64,000 nt of DNA from a bacterium (GCA_004298675.1 SCRI01000063.1:18540-82539); one strand, 5' to 3'. Positions 16,583 to 26,433 are shown, counted from the stretch's first letter. Notes: generated from the sequence alone by a model not told the origin. Translations and numbers: made by a program.

Positions 16583-16981
16583 TTACGTCGCTTGCTTCTC
16601 CGCCACGCGCTCGAGGAAAGCGGTACGGTCGACGATCACGCGCTCGTGCATCCCTTCGGCGATCTTCTCGCGTTCGTCGAACGCGGTCACGGCGAAGGTC
16701 ACGCGCCGCCCTTCGATCGTGACGATCTCCGCTTCGGCGCGAACGATCATGCCGACGGGCGTCGCCGCGAGATGCTGCACGTCGACTGAGGCTCCGACTG
16801 TCACCTGTCCTGCTTCCAGGCATGGTGAGATGCACTGACCCGCGGCTTGCTCGAACATCTGGATGAGCATCGGTGTCGACAGGACCTCGACTCCGGGGTT
16901 TCCGGCCTGCGCGGCGGTCATCCACTCCTCGACGCGCTGCTGCGACTGGTACGACCGTCCCGTCTTCAATGGCTGGGGCAT
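16583..16981 (-). CDS. FlK-like hotdog thioesterase
   Basis: A 132-aa single hotdog-fold domain. Recognisable family stretches are VLSTPMLIQMFEQAA (with the Thr and Glu of the FlK catalytic triad), TVGASVDVQHLAATPVG (with the catalytic His) and IAEGMHERVIVDRTAF. Relatives hydrolyse short acyl-CoA thioesters, including fluoroacetyl-CoA in FlK; most are uncharacterised housekeeping thioesterases, and a fluoroacetate role should not be assumed. The open frame continues far upstream, but similarity begins at ATG 16981, which lacks an evident ribosome binding site. Divergent from the efflux adaptor gene. Confidence 0.83.
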   Translation of the reverse strand: MPQPLKTGRSYQSQQRVEEWMTAAQAGNPGVEVLSTPMLIQMFEQAAGQCISPCLEAGQVTVGASVDVQHLAATPVGMIVRAEAEIVTIEGRRVTFAVTAFDEREKIAEGMHERVIVDRTAFLERVAEKQAT

Positions 16982-17077
16982 AGGGAGGGAGCGTTGGACA
17001 CCCGCGCCGCCAAGGCCTTCGCATGAGAAATCGGTGCGGGCGAAACCCCGCTGCCCAGCGTGTGGTAGAAGGGCCTG

Positions 17078-18454
17078 ATGTTCAAGCGATGCCGGACTCT
17101 CTCCATTCGCCGTGCCGGGACCGTGTTGCTGGCTCTTAGCGTGCTCCCCACCGCAGGCTGCGCCCGTTCTCACGCCGGGGCTAACACCACGCAGACGCTC
17201 ACCGTCACCGTCGACTCGGCACAGCGCGGCTCGGTGCGCGATTATGCCATGCTGGATGGGCAGGTGCTGCCGCTGCAGGCGGCAACGCTTTCGTCCAACA
17301 TCCAGGGCAGCGTCGCGGGTGTCTTCGTGAACGAGGGGACGCAGGTGCACCGCGGCGAGCTCTTGGTCAAGATCGACGATACGGTGCTGCGCGCGCAATT
17401 GGCGCAGGCGTTGGCGCAAGCGGCGCAGGCGCGTGCCAAGTACCGCTCCAGCCGGCTGCAAGATCCGTTGCAGGCACAGCAGAGCAATGCCGCAGTCGTG
17501 AATGCCGAGCAGGCGCTGCTGCAAGCGCGCAATACGCTCGTAAGCACCCGCGCCGCCAATGACGCTGCGCAGTCGACGTTCGAGAGCGACAAGCAGCTGT
17601 TCGCGCAGGGCTACCTCTCGCGCAACGAGCTCGATCAGGCGCGTTCCGCCGCGGTCTCCGCCGCGCAGCAGCTCAACAACGCGCAGGCCTCGCTGCGGCA
17701 AGCACAAGAGAATCTCGCGAGCGCTCGCAAAGGGACGCTGCAGATCGACGTACAGCGCGCCAACACGCTGGGCGAGGCCGCCAATGTCTCCTCGATGGAG
17801 GCGCAGATGCAGCTGATCCGCGCGCAGATCGCCCAGACGGAGATCGTCGCTCCGTTCGATGGCTACGTCACGGCGCGTAAAGTCGACCCCGGCACGCTGG
17901 CACTGCCGGGCACGGCGCTGGTGACGGTCAGCCAGCTCGCGCGTGTCTGGATCCGCATTCCCGTTCCAAGCAGCGATCTCGCTTTCGTCCGCCCGGGCTC
18001 AGCGGTGACGTTTGCGGTCGTGGCCGATCCCGCGCGCTCCTACCGGGCGATTATCGATTCGGTGAATCGCGCTCCCAGCGAGGGCACGCTCTCGTACAGC
18101 GCACGGATCGCCTTCGATAATCCCGGCCTGCGTTTGCGCGGAGGCGAGCTCGTGCGCGTACGGGTCTTGGCGGCCGCGGCCGATGCAGCCGTGGTGGTGC
18201 CGCGCGCGGCGGTCTTCCACACGGAGGCCGGGGATCGGGTTTTTGTGGTACGCGACGAAGTCGCGGGTAAGGATGCAGGCAACGGCCGGATGCTGAAGGC
18301 GCACGTGGTCCCGGTGAGGGTGGGTGTCGAGAACGATCGGGTCGCGGCCGTCTCTTCCCCGGAGATCACCCCGGGGACGCGAGTCATCGTCACGCGGCCG
18401 GATGCGCTTCAAGAGGGCAGCGCCGTGGCGATCGCATCTCCCGGCGGCGGATAG
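17078..18454 (+). CDS. RND/MFP-type efflux periplasmic adaptor lipoprotein
   Basis: A 458-aa membrane-fusion adaptor. The signal peptide ends in a lipobox (PTAGC), so it is anchored to a membrane by lipid. A lipoyl half-motif (GSVAGVFVNEGTQVHRGELL) and its partner (IVAPFDGYVTARKVDPGTL) flank a long Ala/Gln-rich alpha-helical hairpin (about residues 105-240); a beta-barrel and membrane-proximal domain follow. It pairs with the TolC-like gene 73 nt downstream. No inner-membrane pump lies next to it, unlike the second adaptor at 29.2 kb, which does have an RND gene. Confidence 0.93.
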   Translation: MFKRCRTLSIRRAGTVLLALSVLPTAGCARSHAGANTTQTLTVTVDSAQRGSVRDYAMLDGQVLPLQAATLSSNIQGSVAGVFVNEGTQVHRGELLVKIDDTVLRAQLAQALAQAAQARAKYRSSRLQDPLQAQQSNAAVVNAEQALLQARNTLVSTRAANDAAQSTFESDKQLFAQGYLSRNELDQARSAAVSAAQQLNNAQASLRQAQENLASARKGTLQIDVQRANTLGEAANVSSMEAQMQLIRAQIAQTEIVAPFDGYVTARKVDPGTLALPGTALVTVSQLARVWIRIPVPSSDLAFVRPGSAVTFAVVADPARSYRAIIDSVNRAPSEGTLSYSARIAFDNPGLRLRGGELVRVRVLAAAADAAVVVPRAAVFHTEAGDRVFVVRDEVAGKDAGNGRMLKAHVVPVRVGVENDRVAAVSSPEITPGTRVIVTRPDALQEGSAVAIASPGGG

Positions 18455-18527
18455 CGCCCGCTAAGCGCTCACAGGTGAATCTCAGTCTCGTGACCTACGA
18501 TTCCCGGCACATGAGGAGAATCTGGTA

Positions 18528-19976
18528 GTGAAGTCTTTGTTCAATATAGCGGTGGCGCTCGCGCTCGCGGCCGTCCCGCTCACCGCACGCGCGCAGGCAC
18601 CCGTGCCGTCGCCTTCTCCAGCCGCCACGGCGCCGACGCTCGAGCCGGCGACCTCGCCGCTGCAGTTGCCCTATCCCGTCTTCGGAACTCCAGTGACCGG
18701 CGTGGTCGGTCCCCCTTCACGCGAGTATCCGACCGTCGGCCTCAAGCAGTCTATCGCTATCGCCGTGGCGCGCTCGCCCGTGCTGGCGTCGGCCCGCGCC
18801 GACGCGTCGTTGGCCGCGCTGCAGGTGCGCGTAGCACTGGGCGCCGCGCTGCCAAGCCTCTCCGCCAGCGCCGCCACGTCGCGTTTTCGCGGCGCCGCAC
18901 CCAGCAGCGCGCAGAGCGGCGCCGCCACCGCGCAAGCGGTGACGCAGGATCAAGCGGCTCTGCAAGTGCGTCAGCTGATTTTTGACGGCTTTCATACGGA
19001 GGAACAGATCGCGGCTGCTAACGCCGCCTCAGTGGCCGCCGCCGATACCTATCGCAGTGCGCTGCAGCAGCTAGCCTTGAATGTAGCGACGGGCTACTAC
19101 GCGGCCCTGACCGCCGAGCGCCAGACGGGTGCCGCATTGGCCTCCCTGAAGAACGCGCAGACGCAGCGCGCTCTGGTGGCGGCGCAGGTTGCCGCCGGTA
19201 CGGCCGCGCGCAGCGATATCTCCAGCGCCGAGCTGCAGGTTGCACAGGCGCGCGTCGCCGTCATCAAGGCGCAGGCGTCGGCGCTGACGTCGCTGGCTTC
19301 GTTCGCGGCGACGTTGGGGCTGAGCCCGGAGGAGGTGGTGCAGCCCGTCGATGACGTGCCCGCCGGCAATCCGGGGGCGATGTCGGCGTTGGCGGTACCC
19401 AGTTACCAAGATGCGCTCAAGCGCGCCTTCGCGTTGCGTCCGGACTGGTCCGCGGCGCAGGAGCAGGTGCTAGCCTCCGATCGCAGCCTGCGCGCGGCCC
19501 GTGCAGTACGCTGGCCTACCCTGGCCGGGAGCGCGAGCGCCGGGAGTTCGAGCACCGATCGCTCCGGCGGCACGTTCCAGCCGTCGTGGAGTGTGGGCGC
19601 GCAGCTCACGCTCCCCATCTATGAGGGCGGGATTATCGCCGCCGGCATCAAGACGGCGCAGGAGCAAGAACTGAAGGTGAGCGCCGCGGAGCTCACGACG
19701 CGGTTGTCGATCGAGTCGGGCGTGAAGCAGGCGCTGATCGGGTTGGCTTCTGCGGAGGCCGGTCTCGTGGCCGCCAATCAGGAGCGTGCCACCGCCGACG
19801 AAACGCTCCAGGCCACGGAGGCGCGCTACAAGGCGGGGGTCACCACGCTGCCGTTGCTGCTGCAGGCGCAGACGGGCTTCACCACGGCGCTGGTCGACCA
19901 AGTCAACGCGGCTTACGGTGTCCGGCAGGCCGAGCAGCAGTACCTGTTCGCGATCGGAGACAACGTGAAGATCTAA
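18528..19976 (+). CDS. TolC-family outer-membrane efflux protein
   Basis: A 482-aa protein with signal peptide (MKSLFNIAVALALAAVPLTA..A) and a Pro-rich start to the mature chain. Two OEP repeats follow, each an Ala/Gln-rich helical hairpin; clear examples are QLALNVATGYYAALTAERQ and the C-terminal ATEARYKAGVTTLPLLLQAQ. TolC trimers form the outer-membrane exit duct of tripartite efflux and type I secretion systems. Start GTG 18528 has GAGGAGAA upstream. It probably serves the adaptor encoded just before it and possibly also the RND pump at 30.5 kb, which has no TolC gene of its own. Confidence 0.94.
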   Translation: MKSLFNIAVALALAAVPLTARAQAPVPSPSPAATAPTLEPATSPLQLPYPVFGTPVTGVVGPPSREYPTVGLKQSIAIAVARSPVLASARADASLAALQVRVALGAALPSLSASAATSRFRGAAPSSAQSGAATAQAVTQDQAALQVRQLIFDGFHTEEQIAAANAASVAAADTYRSALQQLALNVATGYYAALTAERQTGAALASLKNAQTQRALVAAQVAAGTAARSDISSAELQVAQARVAVIKAQASALTSLASFAATLGLSPEEVVQPVDDVPAGNPGAMSALAVPSYQDALKRAFALRPDWSAAQEQVLASDRSLRAARAVRWPTLAGSASAGSSSTDRSGGTFQPSWSVGAQLTLPIYEGGIIAAGIKTAQEQELKVSAAELTTRLSIESGVKQALIGLASAEAGLVAANQERATADETLQATEARYKAGVTTLPLLLQAQTGFTTALVDQVNAAYGVRQAEQQYLFAIGDNVKI

Positions 19977-20037
19977 AAGGAGTGCGCCGCCAACTCTGCC
20001 AACAGCATGCCGGTTTGCTTGCTCGCAGGGGGGCCCC

Positions 20038-21666
20038 ATGCTGCGTCGTTTCGTCGTAGTAACGCTGGCTTTGGCGGTGGCCGGCTGCACCAAGATCAGC
20101 GCCGGCGGCACCGCCGTCGGCGGGAATCCTTGGACGCAAGCCGGCGTGTTGCGCTGGGCGGAGAACGCGGAGCCGCATAGCCTCAACGTCCTGCTGGACG
20201 CCTCGTCGGTTACCAATGACCTCGCGTCGTTCGCCTTCCAGTATACCGTGCGGTACGACGACAAAGCGAATCCCGTACCCGACGCGGTCGTGCGTGTTCC
20301 CACGGTCGGCAACGGCGACGTCTCTCGAGATGGGCTGCGCATCACCTACAGGCTGCGTCCCAACCTGCGCTGGAGCGACGGCGCGCCGCTGACCTGCGAG
20401 GACCTCAAGTTCACCTGGCAAGCGGTGCTCAATCCGCGCAACAACGTCGTCACCACCGACGGCTACAAGGATATCGGGAGCATCACCTGGCAAGACCCGC
20501 ACGTCTGCGTGGTACGCATGAAGCGCCTCTACGCGCCTTTTCTCCAGCAGTTGTGGAGCGTGAACGGCAATGCGCCGATCCTGCCCGCACACCTCTTGGC
20601 CCGCTACGCCAGCATCAACAGCGTCCCCTATAACCAGTTGCCGGTCACTAGCGGGCCGTTTGAGTACGCGAAGTGGCAGCACGGCGTCGAAGTCGAGCTC
20701 AAGCCCAATCCCTATTGGCCGGGCCCCAAGCCCAAGCTCAAGGAGATCGTCTTCAAGACGATGCCCGACGAGAACACGATGCTGGCGCAGACGCAGTCGC
20801 ACGAGATCGATCTGCTGGCGCGCGGGTCGGCGCACCAGTGGCCGCAGGAGCAGAACATCCCGGGCACCCGGGCGCTGGCCATCCCCTCGTTTCTTTTCGC
20901 ACACGTGGACTTCAACTTGGAGCGGCCGCTCTTGCGCGACCGCAACGTGCGCCTAGCCATTGCCATGGCGATCGACAAGCACGAACTGGTCAAGAAGCTG
21001 CTTCACGGTCTGGCGGACCTGGCTTGGACCGATCAGTCACCGCGGCTTGCGTGGGCCTACGATCCTGCGCTCAAGCACTATACGTTCGACGCCGCCGCGG
21101 CGCGCCGGCTGCTGGATGCCGACGGCTGGAAGCCGGGGCCGGACGGCGTGCGCCGCAAGGGCGGCCAAGAGCTGAGTTTCACGATCTCCGCGGCCGCCGA
21201 GAGTGCGGCGGGCGGGCAGATGGAGACGCTGATCCAGGCCGATCTGCGCAACGTGGGTATCGCGCTCAGCGTGAAGAACGCCCCCACCACCGTCTTCTTC
21301 GAGAACGACGCCAACGGCATCATCCAAGGCGGGAAGTATGACCTCGCGCTGTTCTCGTGGAGCGCCGCCGCCGATCCCGACGACTCGGCCATCTACTCGT
21401 GCGAAAACTTCTCGCCCCACGGCCAGAACGACATGCACTGGTGCAACCGCCGCGCCACCGCGGCGATGAACGATGCGCTGCAGACGATCGACCGCGCGCG
21501 GCGCAAGGCCGATTATCGCGTCGTCCAAGAGCAACTGCTGCGGGACGTGCCGACCATCATCTTCTTTTTCAGCCGCGAGGTCTTCGTCTATAACACGGAC
21601 TTCACAGGCTTCTCCCCCTCGCCCGTGATCTCGCCGTTCTACAATACTCAGGCATACGCGATCTAA
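20038..21666 (+). CDS. Family-5 (peptide/nickel-type) ABC substrate-binding lipoprotein 1
   Basis: A 542-aa exported lipoprotein (lipobox AVAGC near residue 17). Typical family-5 blocks include VLRWAENAEPHSLN, LRWSDGAPLTCEDLKFTW, PVTSGPFEYAKW and KEIVFKTMPDENTMLAQTQS. Such proteins capture oligopeptides, dipeptides, nickel-chelates or opine-like compounds for DppBCDF-type importers. It is the first of three consecutive paralogues; no permease or ATPase gene is present in the window. An AGGGGGG-type ribosome binding site precedes the ATG. Confidence 0.92.
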   Translation: MLRRFVVVTLALAVAGCTKISAGGTAVGGNPWTQAGVLRWAENAEPHSLNVLLDASSVTNDLASFAFQYTVRYDDKANPVPDAVVRVPTVGNGDVSRDGLRITYRLRPNLRWSDGAPLTCEDLKFTWQAVLNPRNNVVTTDGYKDIGSITWQDPHVCVVRMKRLYAPFLQQLWSVNGNAPILPAHLLARYASINSVPYNQLPVTSGPFEYAKWQHGVEVELKPNPYWPGPKPKLKEIVFKTMPDENTMLAQTQSHEIDLLARGSAHQWPQEQNIPGTRALAIPSFLFAHVDFNLERPLLRDRNVRLAIAMAIDKHELVKKLLHGLADLAWTDQSPRLAWAYDPALKHYTFDAAAARRLLDADGWKPGPDGVRRKGGQELSFTISAAAESAAGGQMETLIQADLRNVGIALSVKNAPTTVFFENDANGIIQGGKYDLALFSWSAAADPDDSAIYSCENFSPHGQNDMHWCNRRATAAMNDALQTIDRARRKADYRVVQEQLLRDVPTIIFFFSREVFVYNTDFTGFSPSPVISPFYNTQAYAI

Positions 21667-21686
21667 ATGCCGGAAGGAGATGCACG

Positions 21687-23324
21687 ATGAAGCGTGGCGA
21701 TGCGCTCTCGATGCTGGCGGCGACGGTGCTGCTGCCGTCTTGCGCGCGGGTCTCGACGCAGGAGGCGGGTTCCACGTCCCGCCATCCATGGACACAGCCG
21801 CACGTCTTGCGCTGGGCCGACGGCGAAGATCCCGTGGGCCTCAACCCCGTCGTCACGACGCATGCGACGACCTCATGGCTGGCGGAACTCTGGGGAGCCT
21901 GGCTCTTTCGTTACGACGAGCGCTTGAATCCGGTGCCGGAGCTAGCCACCGAGGTTCCCAGCGTCGAGAACGGCCTGCTCTCCGCCGACGGCAAGCGCAT
22001 CGTCTTCAAACTGCGCAAGGTGGCGCGCTGGCACGACGGCCACCCGTTCACGGCGCGCGACGTGGCGTTTTCGGTAGCCGTGATCCAAGACCCGAACACG
22101 AACGTCACCTCGCGCGACGGCTGGGATCAGATCGTGCGCGTCGAGACGCCCGACGAGCACACGGCGATCTTCCACCTGAAGTCGCTCTACTCGTCGTTCC
22201 TGCCGACGTTCTTTACCACGGGCGGCGCCAACCCGTGCCTTCTGCCCGAACACATCTGCAAGGGGCAGAACGCGAACACCGGCCCCTACAACCAGCAGCC
22301 GATCGGTACCGGCCCCTTCAAGGTTGACGAGTGGCAGCGGGGGCAGCACGTCACCCTCAGCGCCAACCCCGGCTATTGGCGCGGACGGCCCGCGTTGGAG
22401 CGCGTGGTGTACAAGGTCATCCCCGACGCCAATACCATGCTCACCCAGATGCGCTCGCACGAGCTGGACCTGTGGGTGCAGATGAATCCCAACTACCTCC
22501 AGCAGATCGCCGGTGCGGACGGCGTGGACGTCATACGCCGCCCATCGCAATACTGGCGCCACATCGATTGCAACTGCGAGCACCCCGCCCTCAGGGACGT
22601 GGCCGTTCGCCAGGCATTGAACTACGCCATCGACCGCACCGCCCTGCTGGAGAAGGTGCTCCATGGCGTCGGCTCGATCAACTGGACGGTGATCTCGCCG
22701 GGTTCCTACGCCTACGATGCTAGCGTCAAACGGTATCCCTTCGATCTCGCCAAGGCCAACGCGCTGCTGGACCAGGCCGGCTGGGTGCGCGGTGCCGACG
22801 GTGTGCGCGCCAAGGGCGGAGTCCGCCTGCACTTCGACTTCGCGCTATCGACCGGGAGCCCGGCCTACGAGCAGATCATCGAGCTGCTGCGCTCTACCTG
22901 GAGGCAGATCGGCGTCGGCTTCGAGACCAAGCACTACCCCACCGCGCTCTACTTCGCGCAGCAGCAAAACGGCGGCATCGTCAACTCGGGGAAGTTCGAT
23001 CTCGCCATCTTCTCGTGGGGGAATACGCCCTCGCCGACCGACATGTACCTCCTCTACGCCTCCACGCAGATCCCGCCCAACGGGCAGAACGATCTGCGTT
23101 ACGTCAACCACGAGTTGACGCGCATCCTCGGTCAGGCCCGCGGCACGCTGGACCGCGCCAAACAGATCCCCTTACTGAAGAAGGCGCAGCAGATCATCGC
23201 CGCGGAGTGCCCCACGTTCCCACTAGAGCAGAATGAGGATCTCTATCCGCACAATGTCGATCTCAAAAACTTCAATCCCAACGCCAACGCGCCGTTCGAC
23301 TTCATACTCAATGTGGATATTTAA
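21687..23324 (+). CDS. Family-5 ABC substrate-binding lipoprotein 2
   Basis: 545 aa, 20 nt after its paralogue, with GGAAGGAG upstream. The lipobox is LLPSC. It shares with its neighbours the mature-start pattern HPWTQPHVLRWADGEDPVGL, the block WHDGHPFTARDVAFSV, IGTGPFKVDEW and KVIPDANTMLTQMRSHELDL. Tandem duplication followed by divergence is the simplest origin; each copy may bind a different peptide-like ligand. The cognate permease is not in the window. Confidence 0.92.
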   Translation: MKRGDALSMLAATVLLPSCARVSTQEAGSTSRHPWTQPHVLRWADGEDPVGLNPVVTTHATTSWLAELWGAWLFRYDERLNPVPELATEVPSVENGLLSADGKRIVFKLRKVARWHDGHPFTARDVAFSVAVIQDPNTNVTSRDGWDQIVRVETPDEHTAIFHLKSLYSSFLPTFFTTGGANPCLLPEHICKGQNANTGPYNQQPIGTGPFKVDEWQRGQHVTLSANPGYWRGRPALERVVYKVIPDANTMLTQMRSHELDLWVQMNPNYLQQIAGADGVDVIRRPSQYWRHIDCNCEHPALRDVAVRQALNYAIDRTALLEKVLHGVGSINWTVISPGSYAYDASVKRYPFDLAKANALLDQAGWVRGADGVRAKGGVRLHFDFALSTGSPAYEQIIELLRSTWRQIGVGFETKHYPTALYFAQQQNGGIVNSGKFDLAIFSWGNTPSPTDMYLLYASTQIPPNGQNDLRYVNHELTRILGQARGTLDRAKQIPLLKKAQQIIAAECPTFPLEQNEDLYPHNVDLKNFNPNANAPFDFILNVDI

Positions 23325-23352
23325 GCGCGCGCCCTTCCGGCCCAAGGGCCGG

Positions 23353-24990
23353 ATGTTCCGCCACGCCGTCGTGGGGTTGGCGTTGGCTGTGGCGTTGATC
23401 GCGATGCTGCCCGGCTGCACGAAAGTGGAGTCGAGCGGCGCGAGCGGACTGCATCCGTGGACGATCCCCGGGACGATGCGCTGGGCCGACGGCGAGGAGC
23501 CCGACAACCTCAATCCGTTGCTGTCCACCGAGTTGCTGGTAAACGACCTCTCTGCATTTACGATGGGCTACTTCTTCCAATTCGGCCCGCGCGGGGAAGC
23601 CGTGCCCGATCTCTGCGTCGAGGTACCGACTCAGGCCAATGGAGACATCTCAGCCGATGGGCGCACGCTGCGCTTCAAGCTGCGCCACGGCGTTGCTTGG
23701 TCCGACGGTGCCCCCTTCACGTCGGCGGACGTGGCCTTCAGCGTGCGCGCGATCCTCAATCCGCGCAACAACGTGCTGAGCCGCGAAGGCTGGGATCTGA
23801 TCCAGCGCGTCGAGACGCCCGACCCCTACACGGTGGTCTTCCACCTGCGCCAGCCCTTTGCGCCGTTCCTCGACAAGTTCTTCACGCCCGTCGGCAATCC
23901 GGCCATTCTGCCCGAGCATCTGCTGGCGAAGTATCCGGATCTCAACCACGTCGCGTACAACCAGCTGCCGGTCGGCCTAGGCCCCTTCGTCTACACGGCC
24001 TGGCGGCGCGGCAACGAAGTCGAGATGGCCGCCAATCCGCACTACTGGGGCGGTCCGCTGAAGCTGAAGCACGTGATCTTCAAGATCATCCCGGACGCCA
24101 ATACCGTGCTGACGCAAGTGCGCACGCACGAGTTGGACGTCGACGTGCGCGTTCCGGCGAACGAGGTCTCGGAGGTCCGCTCGCTGCCGGGCGTGCGCAC
24201 GATCGACGTCGTCTCCAATAGTTTCCGCCACCTGGACTTCAATCTCTCGCGGCCCGCCTTGCGTGACCTGCGCGTACGTCAGGCCATCGCGCACGCCACC
24301 GACCGGCGGGCGATTTGGGAGAAGGTGTACCATCGCGTGGGGGTGGTCAGCAACGCCCCGTTTCCCAGCAGCAGTTGGGCTTACGCGCCGGGGTTACCGG
24401 GTTACGCCTACGATCTAGGCGCGGCGGCACGGCTGTTGGACGAGGCGGGATGGCGCCTGGGCAGCGACGGGTTGCGCCACCGCAAGGGCGAAGCACTGCG
24501 CTTGACCTTGGTCGGCAATATCGGCAATCCGTTGCTGGACTCGACGGTGCTGGTGATCGAGTCCTCATTCAAACGCTTGGGCATCGAGCTCGAATACAAG
24601 CGCTATCCCACGCCGCTGCTCTTCGGCTCGTACGCCGCCGGCGGCATCATCGCGACCGGGAAGTACGATCTCGCCATCTATGCCTGGCAGCTGCAACCCG
24701 ACCCCGATCTCTCGCTGCTGCTCGAGTGCCGTAGCGTGCCGCCGCACGCCCTCAACTACGTGCGCTACTGTAATCCGGCCTTCGACCGCCTCCAGGAGGA
24801 TGCCGACACGCACTACGACCGCGCCCGCCGCCGGCGAGATCTCATTGCCGAGCAGCGCATCCTCAGTCACGACCTGCCGTGGATCGTGATCTCGAATATC
24901 GAGGAGGTGTTCGCGCTCAATCCCGATCTCAAAGGACTGGCGCCGGATTTGGACGAGGTGTTCTGGAACGCCGCGCAGCTCTCGATGTGA
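23353..24990 (+). CDS. Family-5 ABC substrate-binding lipoprotein 3
   Basis: 545 aa from ATG 23353, where a compact signal peptide (MFRHAVVGLALAVALIAML, lipobox LPGC) begins; ATG 23311 is an in-frame alternative that overlaps the previous stop. The same family blocks are present: HPWTIPGTMRWADGEEPDNL, WSDGAPFTSADVAFSV, VGLGPFVYTAW and KIIPDANTVLTQVRTHELDV. Its last 62 nt overlap tail-to-tail with the GT87-like gene on the other strand. As with the two paralogues before it, no transport permease is visible nearby. Confidence 0.9.
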   Translation: MFRHAVVGLALAVALIAMLPGCTKVESSGASGLHPWTIPGTMRWADGEEPDNLNPLLSTELLVNDLSAFTMGYFFQFGPRGEAVPDLCVEVPTQANGDISADGRTLRFKLRHGVAWSDGAPFTSADVAFSVRAILNPRNNVLSREGWDLIQRVETPDPYTVVFHLRQPFAPFLDKFFTPVGNPAILPEHLLAKYPDLNHVAYNQLPVGLGPFVYTAWRRGNEVEMAANPHYWGGPLKLKHVIFKIIPDANTVLTQVRTHELDVDVRVPANEVSEVRSLPGVRTIDVVSNSFRHLDFNLSRPALRDLRVRQAIAHATDRRAIWEKVYHRVGVVSNAPFPSSSWAYAPGLPGYAYDLGAAARLLDEAGWRLGSDGLRHRKGEALRLTLVGNIGNPLLDSTVLVIESSFKRLGIELEYKRYPTPLLFGSYAAGGIIATGKYDLAIYAWQLQPDPDLSLLLECRSVPPHALNYVRYCNPAFDRLQEDADTHYDRARRRRDLIAEQRILSHDLPWIVISNIEEVFALNPDLKGLAPDLDEVFWNAAQLSM

Positions 24991-26359
24991 GGACGATGGC
25001 GGCGGCCAGCAGCGCGCAGCCGGCGAGCGGCAGCGCGCGCAGGAGGGTCCACAACGGGACCTGGCGCGTCAGTCCGGAGGCCTGCTGTTCGCGGGCCCAG
25101 GCGGCCGCTGCGTCTAGCCCGCCGGGCACGTGAAAGTGTTGCGGGAGTGCATCGGGCCAGAGCGGCACGGGATGCGCTGCCGCGAGCGGCGCCAGCGCTA
25201 ACGCCAGCAGCGCGGGCGCGGCCAGCCACAGCGCGCGGCGCGAAGGATGGAGGGCGGCGACGGCGCACGCCGCGGCTGCGGCAAGCAGCAGGTCCTCGCG
25301 CTGCGAAGCCGGCTGCTGCGCGAGGTTGAGCCAGTTCACGGCTGCCAGCTCCACGCCTAGCGCACCCAAAAGCGCGCCCCGCGCCTGCCAAGCGCGCAGC
25401 GCGAAGGCTGCCGGCAGCAGCAGCACGATCAGGTCGTCGGCATGGAAGAAGGGGGCGGCAAGCGGCAGCAGCGCACAGGCCAAGGCAACGCTTGCCCGTG
25501 GCTCCAGGCGCGCGGCGCGCGCCGCCGCGAAGACGGCCACCAGAGTCAGCGCTGCCGCAGGCACGACCATGAGTGCCGCTGCGTGCGGTAGGGCCGTCGC
25601 CAGCAACGACGGTAGTGAAATCTGGATCGCGTCGCGGCTCTCGGCCGCGCCATGGCGAAGCAGGAGTCCCGCGTACTTCGGCATGCTTTCGTGCGCGTAG
25701 GCTGCGGCAATCGCCGCTGCCGCCGTCGCGAGCATCGCGGCGATTGCGAATGCGCCCAGGGTGGAGCGCCGTAGACCCGCCAGCGCCGCTATCGCGAGGT
25801 TCGGCTGCAGCGCGCTGCACGCCAGCGCGAGTCCGCTGCCGGCCGGATTGCGCAGCCCCGCCACGGCTAGCGCGAGGACGGCGAAGGCTAGCCCCGCGAG
25901 TTGCCCCAGTGCCAAGGTGGCGGTCAGCGGCGAGAACGTGATCGCGATCAAGGCGGCCAGCGGTGCATCGCGGCTGCGCCAGCCTGCGACGGCGAACGAG
26001 ACCGCCGCGGCAACGCCGCAGCAGGCGACGAGCAGCAGCAGCCAAATCCGGCGCGCCTGCTCGTACGGGAGGCGCGCCAAGGCCGCGAACAGCGGCACGG
26101 CCGGAGGGGGAGAGACGAACGGTAGCAACTCCTCGCGCGCCGCGTCGACGCCGGGAACGCCGCGCTCGGCGAGCCAAAGCGCCGTGCGGTCGTAGGGAGA
26201 ATGTCCGGCCAGCGCCGCTCGCCCCGCCGACCAGTAGGCCTCGAAGTCACGCGAGGCCACGCCACGCTCGCGCGCAGGCCGCGGCGCCGTGGCGAGCGCC
26301 GTCAAGACCAGCGCTGCGGCGAGCGCGGTGAGCACCGCTCTGGAGGAGATCGGGCTCAT
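24929..26359 (-). CDS. GT87-like (DUF2029) integral-membrane glycosyltransferase
   Basis: About 476 aa with some 10-12 hydrophobic helices, extremely Ala/Leu rich. Near the N-terminus after the first helix is the signature SRDFEAYWSAGRAALAGHSP followed by YD, characteristic of polyprenyl-phosphate-mannose-dependent alpha-mannosyltransferases of the GT87/PimE type, where an Asp in the first loop is catalytic. The charged pair FHADDLIVLLLP resembles a later conserved block. ATG 26359 is preferred; an open frame with GTG 26431 also exists. It may decorate envelope glycolipids or proteins; the acceptor is unknown. Confidence 0.75.
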   Translation of the reverse strand: MSPISSRAVLTALAAALVLTALATAPRPARERGVASRDFEAYWSAGRAALAGHSPYDRTALWLAERGVPGVDAAREELLPFVSPPPAVPLFAALARLPYEQARRIWLLLLVACCGVAAAVSFAVAGWRSRDAPLAALIAITFSPLTATLALGQLAGLAFAVLALAVAGLRNPAGSGLALACSALQPNLAIAALAGLRRSTLGAFAIAAMLATAAAAIAAAYAHESMPKYAGLLLRHGAAESRDAIQISLPSLLATALPHAAALMVVPAAALTLVAVFAAARAARLEPRASVALACALLPLAAPFFHADDLIVLLLPAAFALRAWQARGALLGALGVELAAVNWLNLAQQPASQREDLLLAAAAACAVAALHPSRRALWLAAPALLALALAPLAAAHPVPLWPDALPQHFHVPGGLDAAAAWAREQQASGLTRQVPLWTLLRALPLAGCALLAAAIVLTSRAARRSRTPRPNPAPVL

Positions 26360-26433
26360 GCTGGGTAGCCTACCGGCGAGGCGAAAGGTTTCATCATGCA
26401 AGAGGCGTTCATGACACGAGGGGAGCTTCACTA

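Noticed and set aside
16583-16981. Fluoroacetate resistance from the FlK-like thioesterase
   Set aside because: FlK homologues are widespread and mostly unrelated to fluoroacetate; no fluorinase genes are present.
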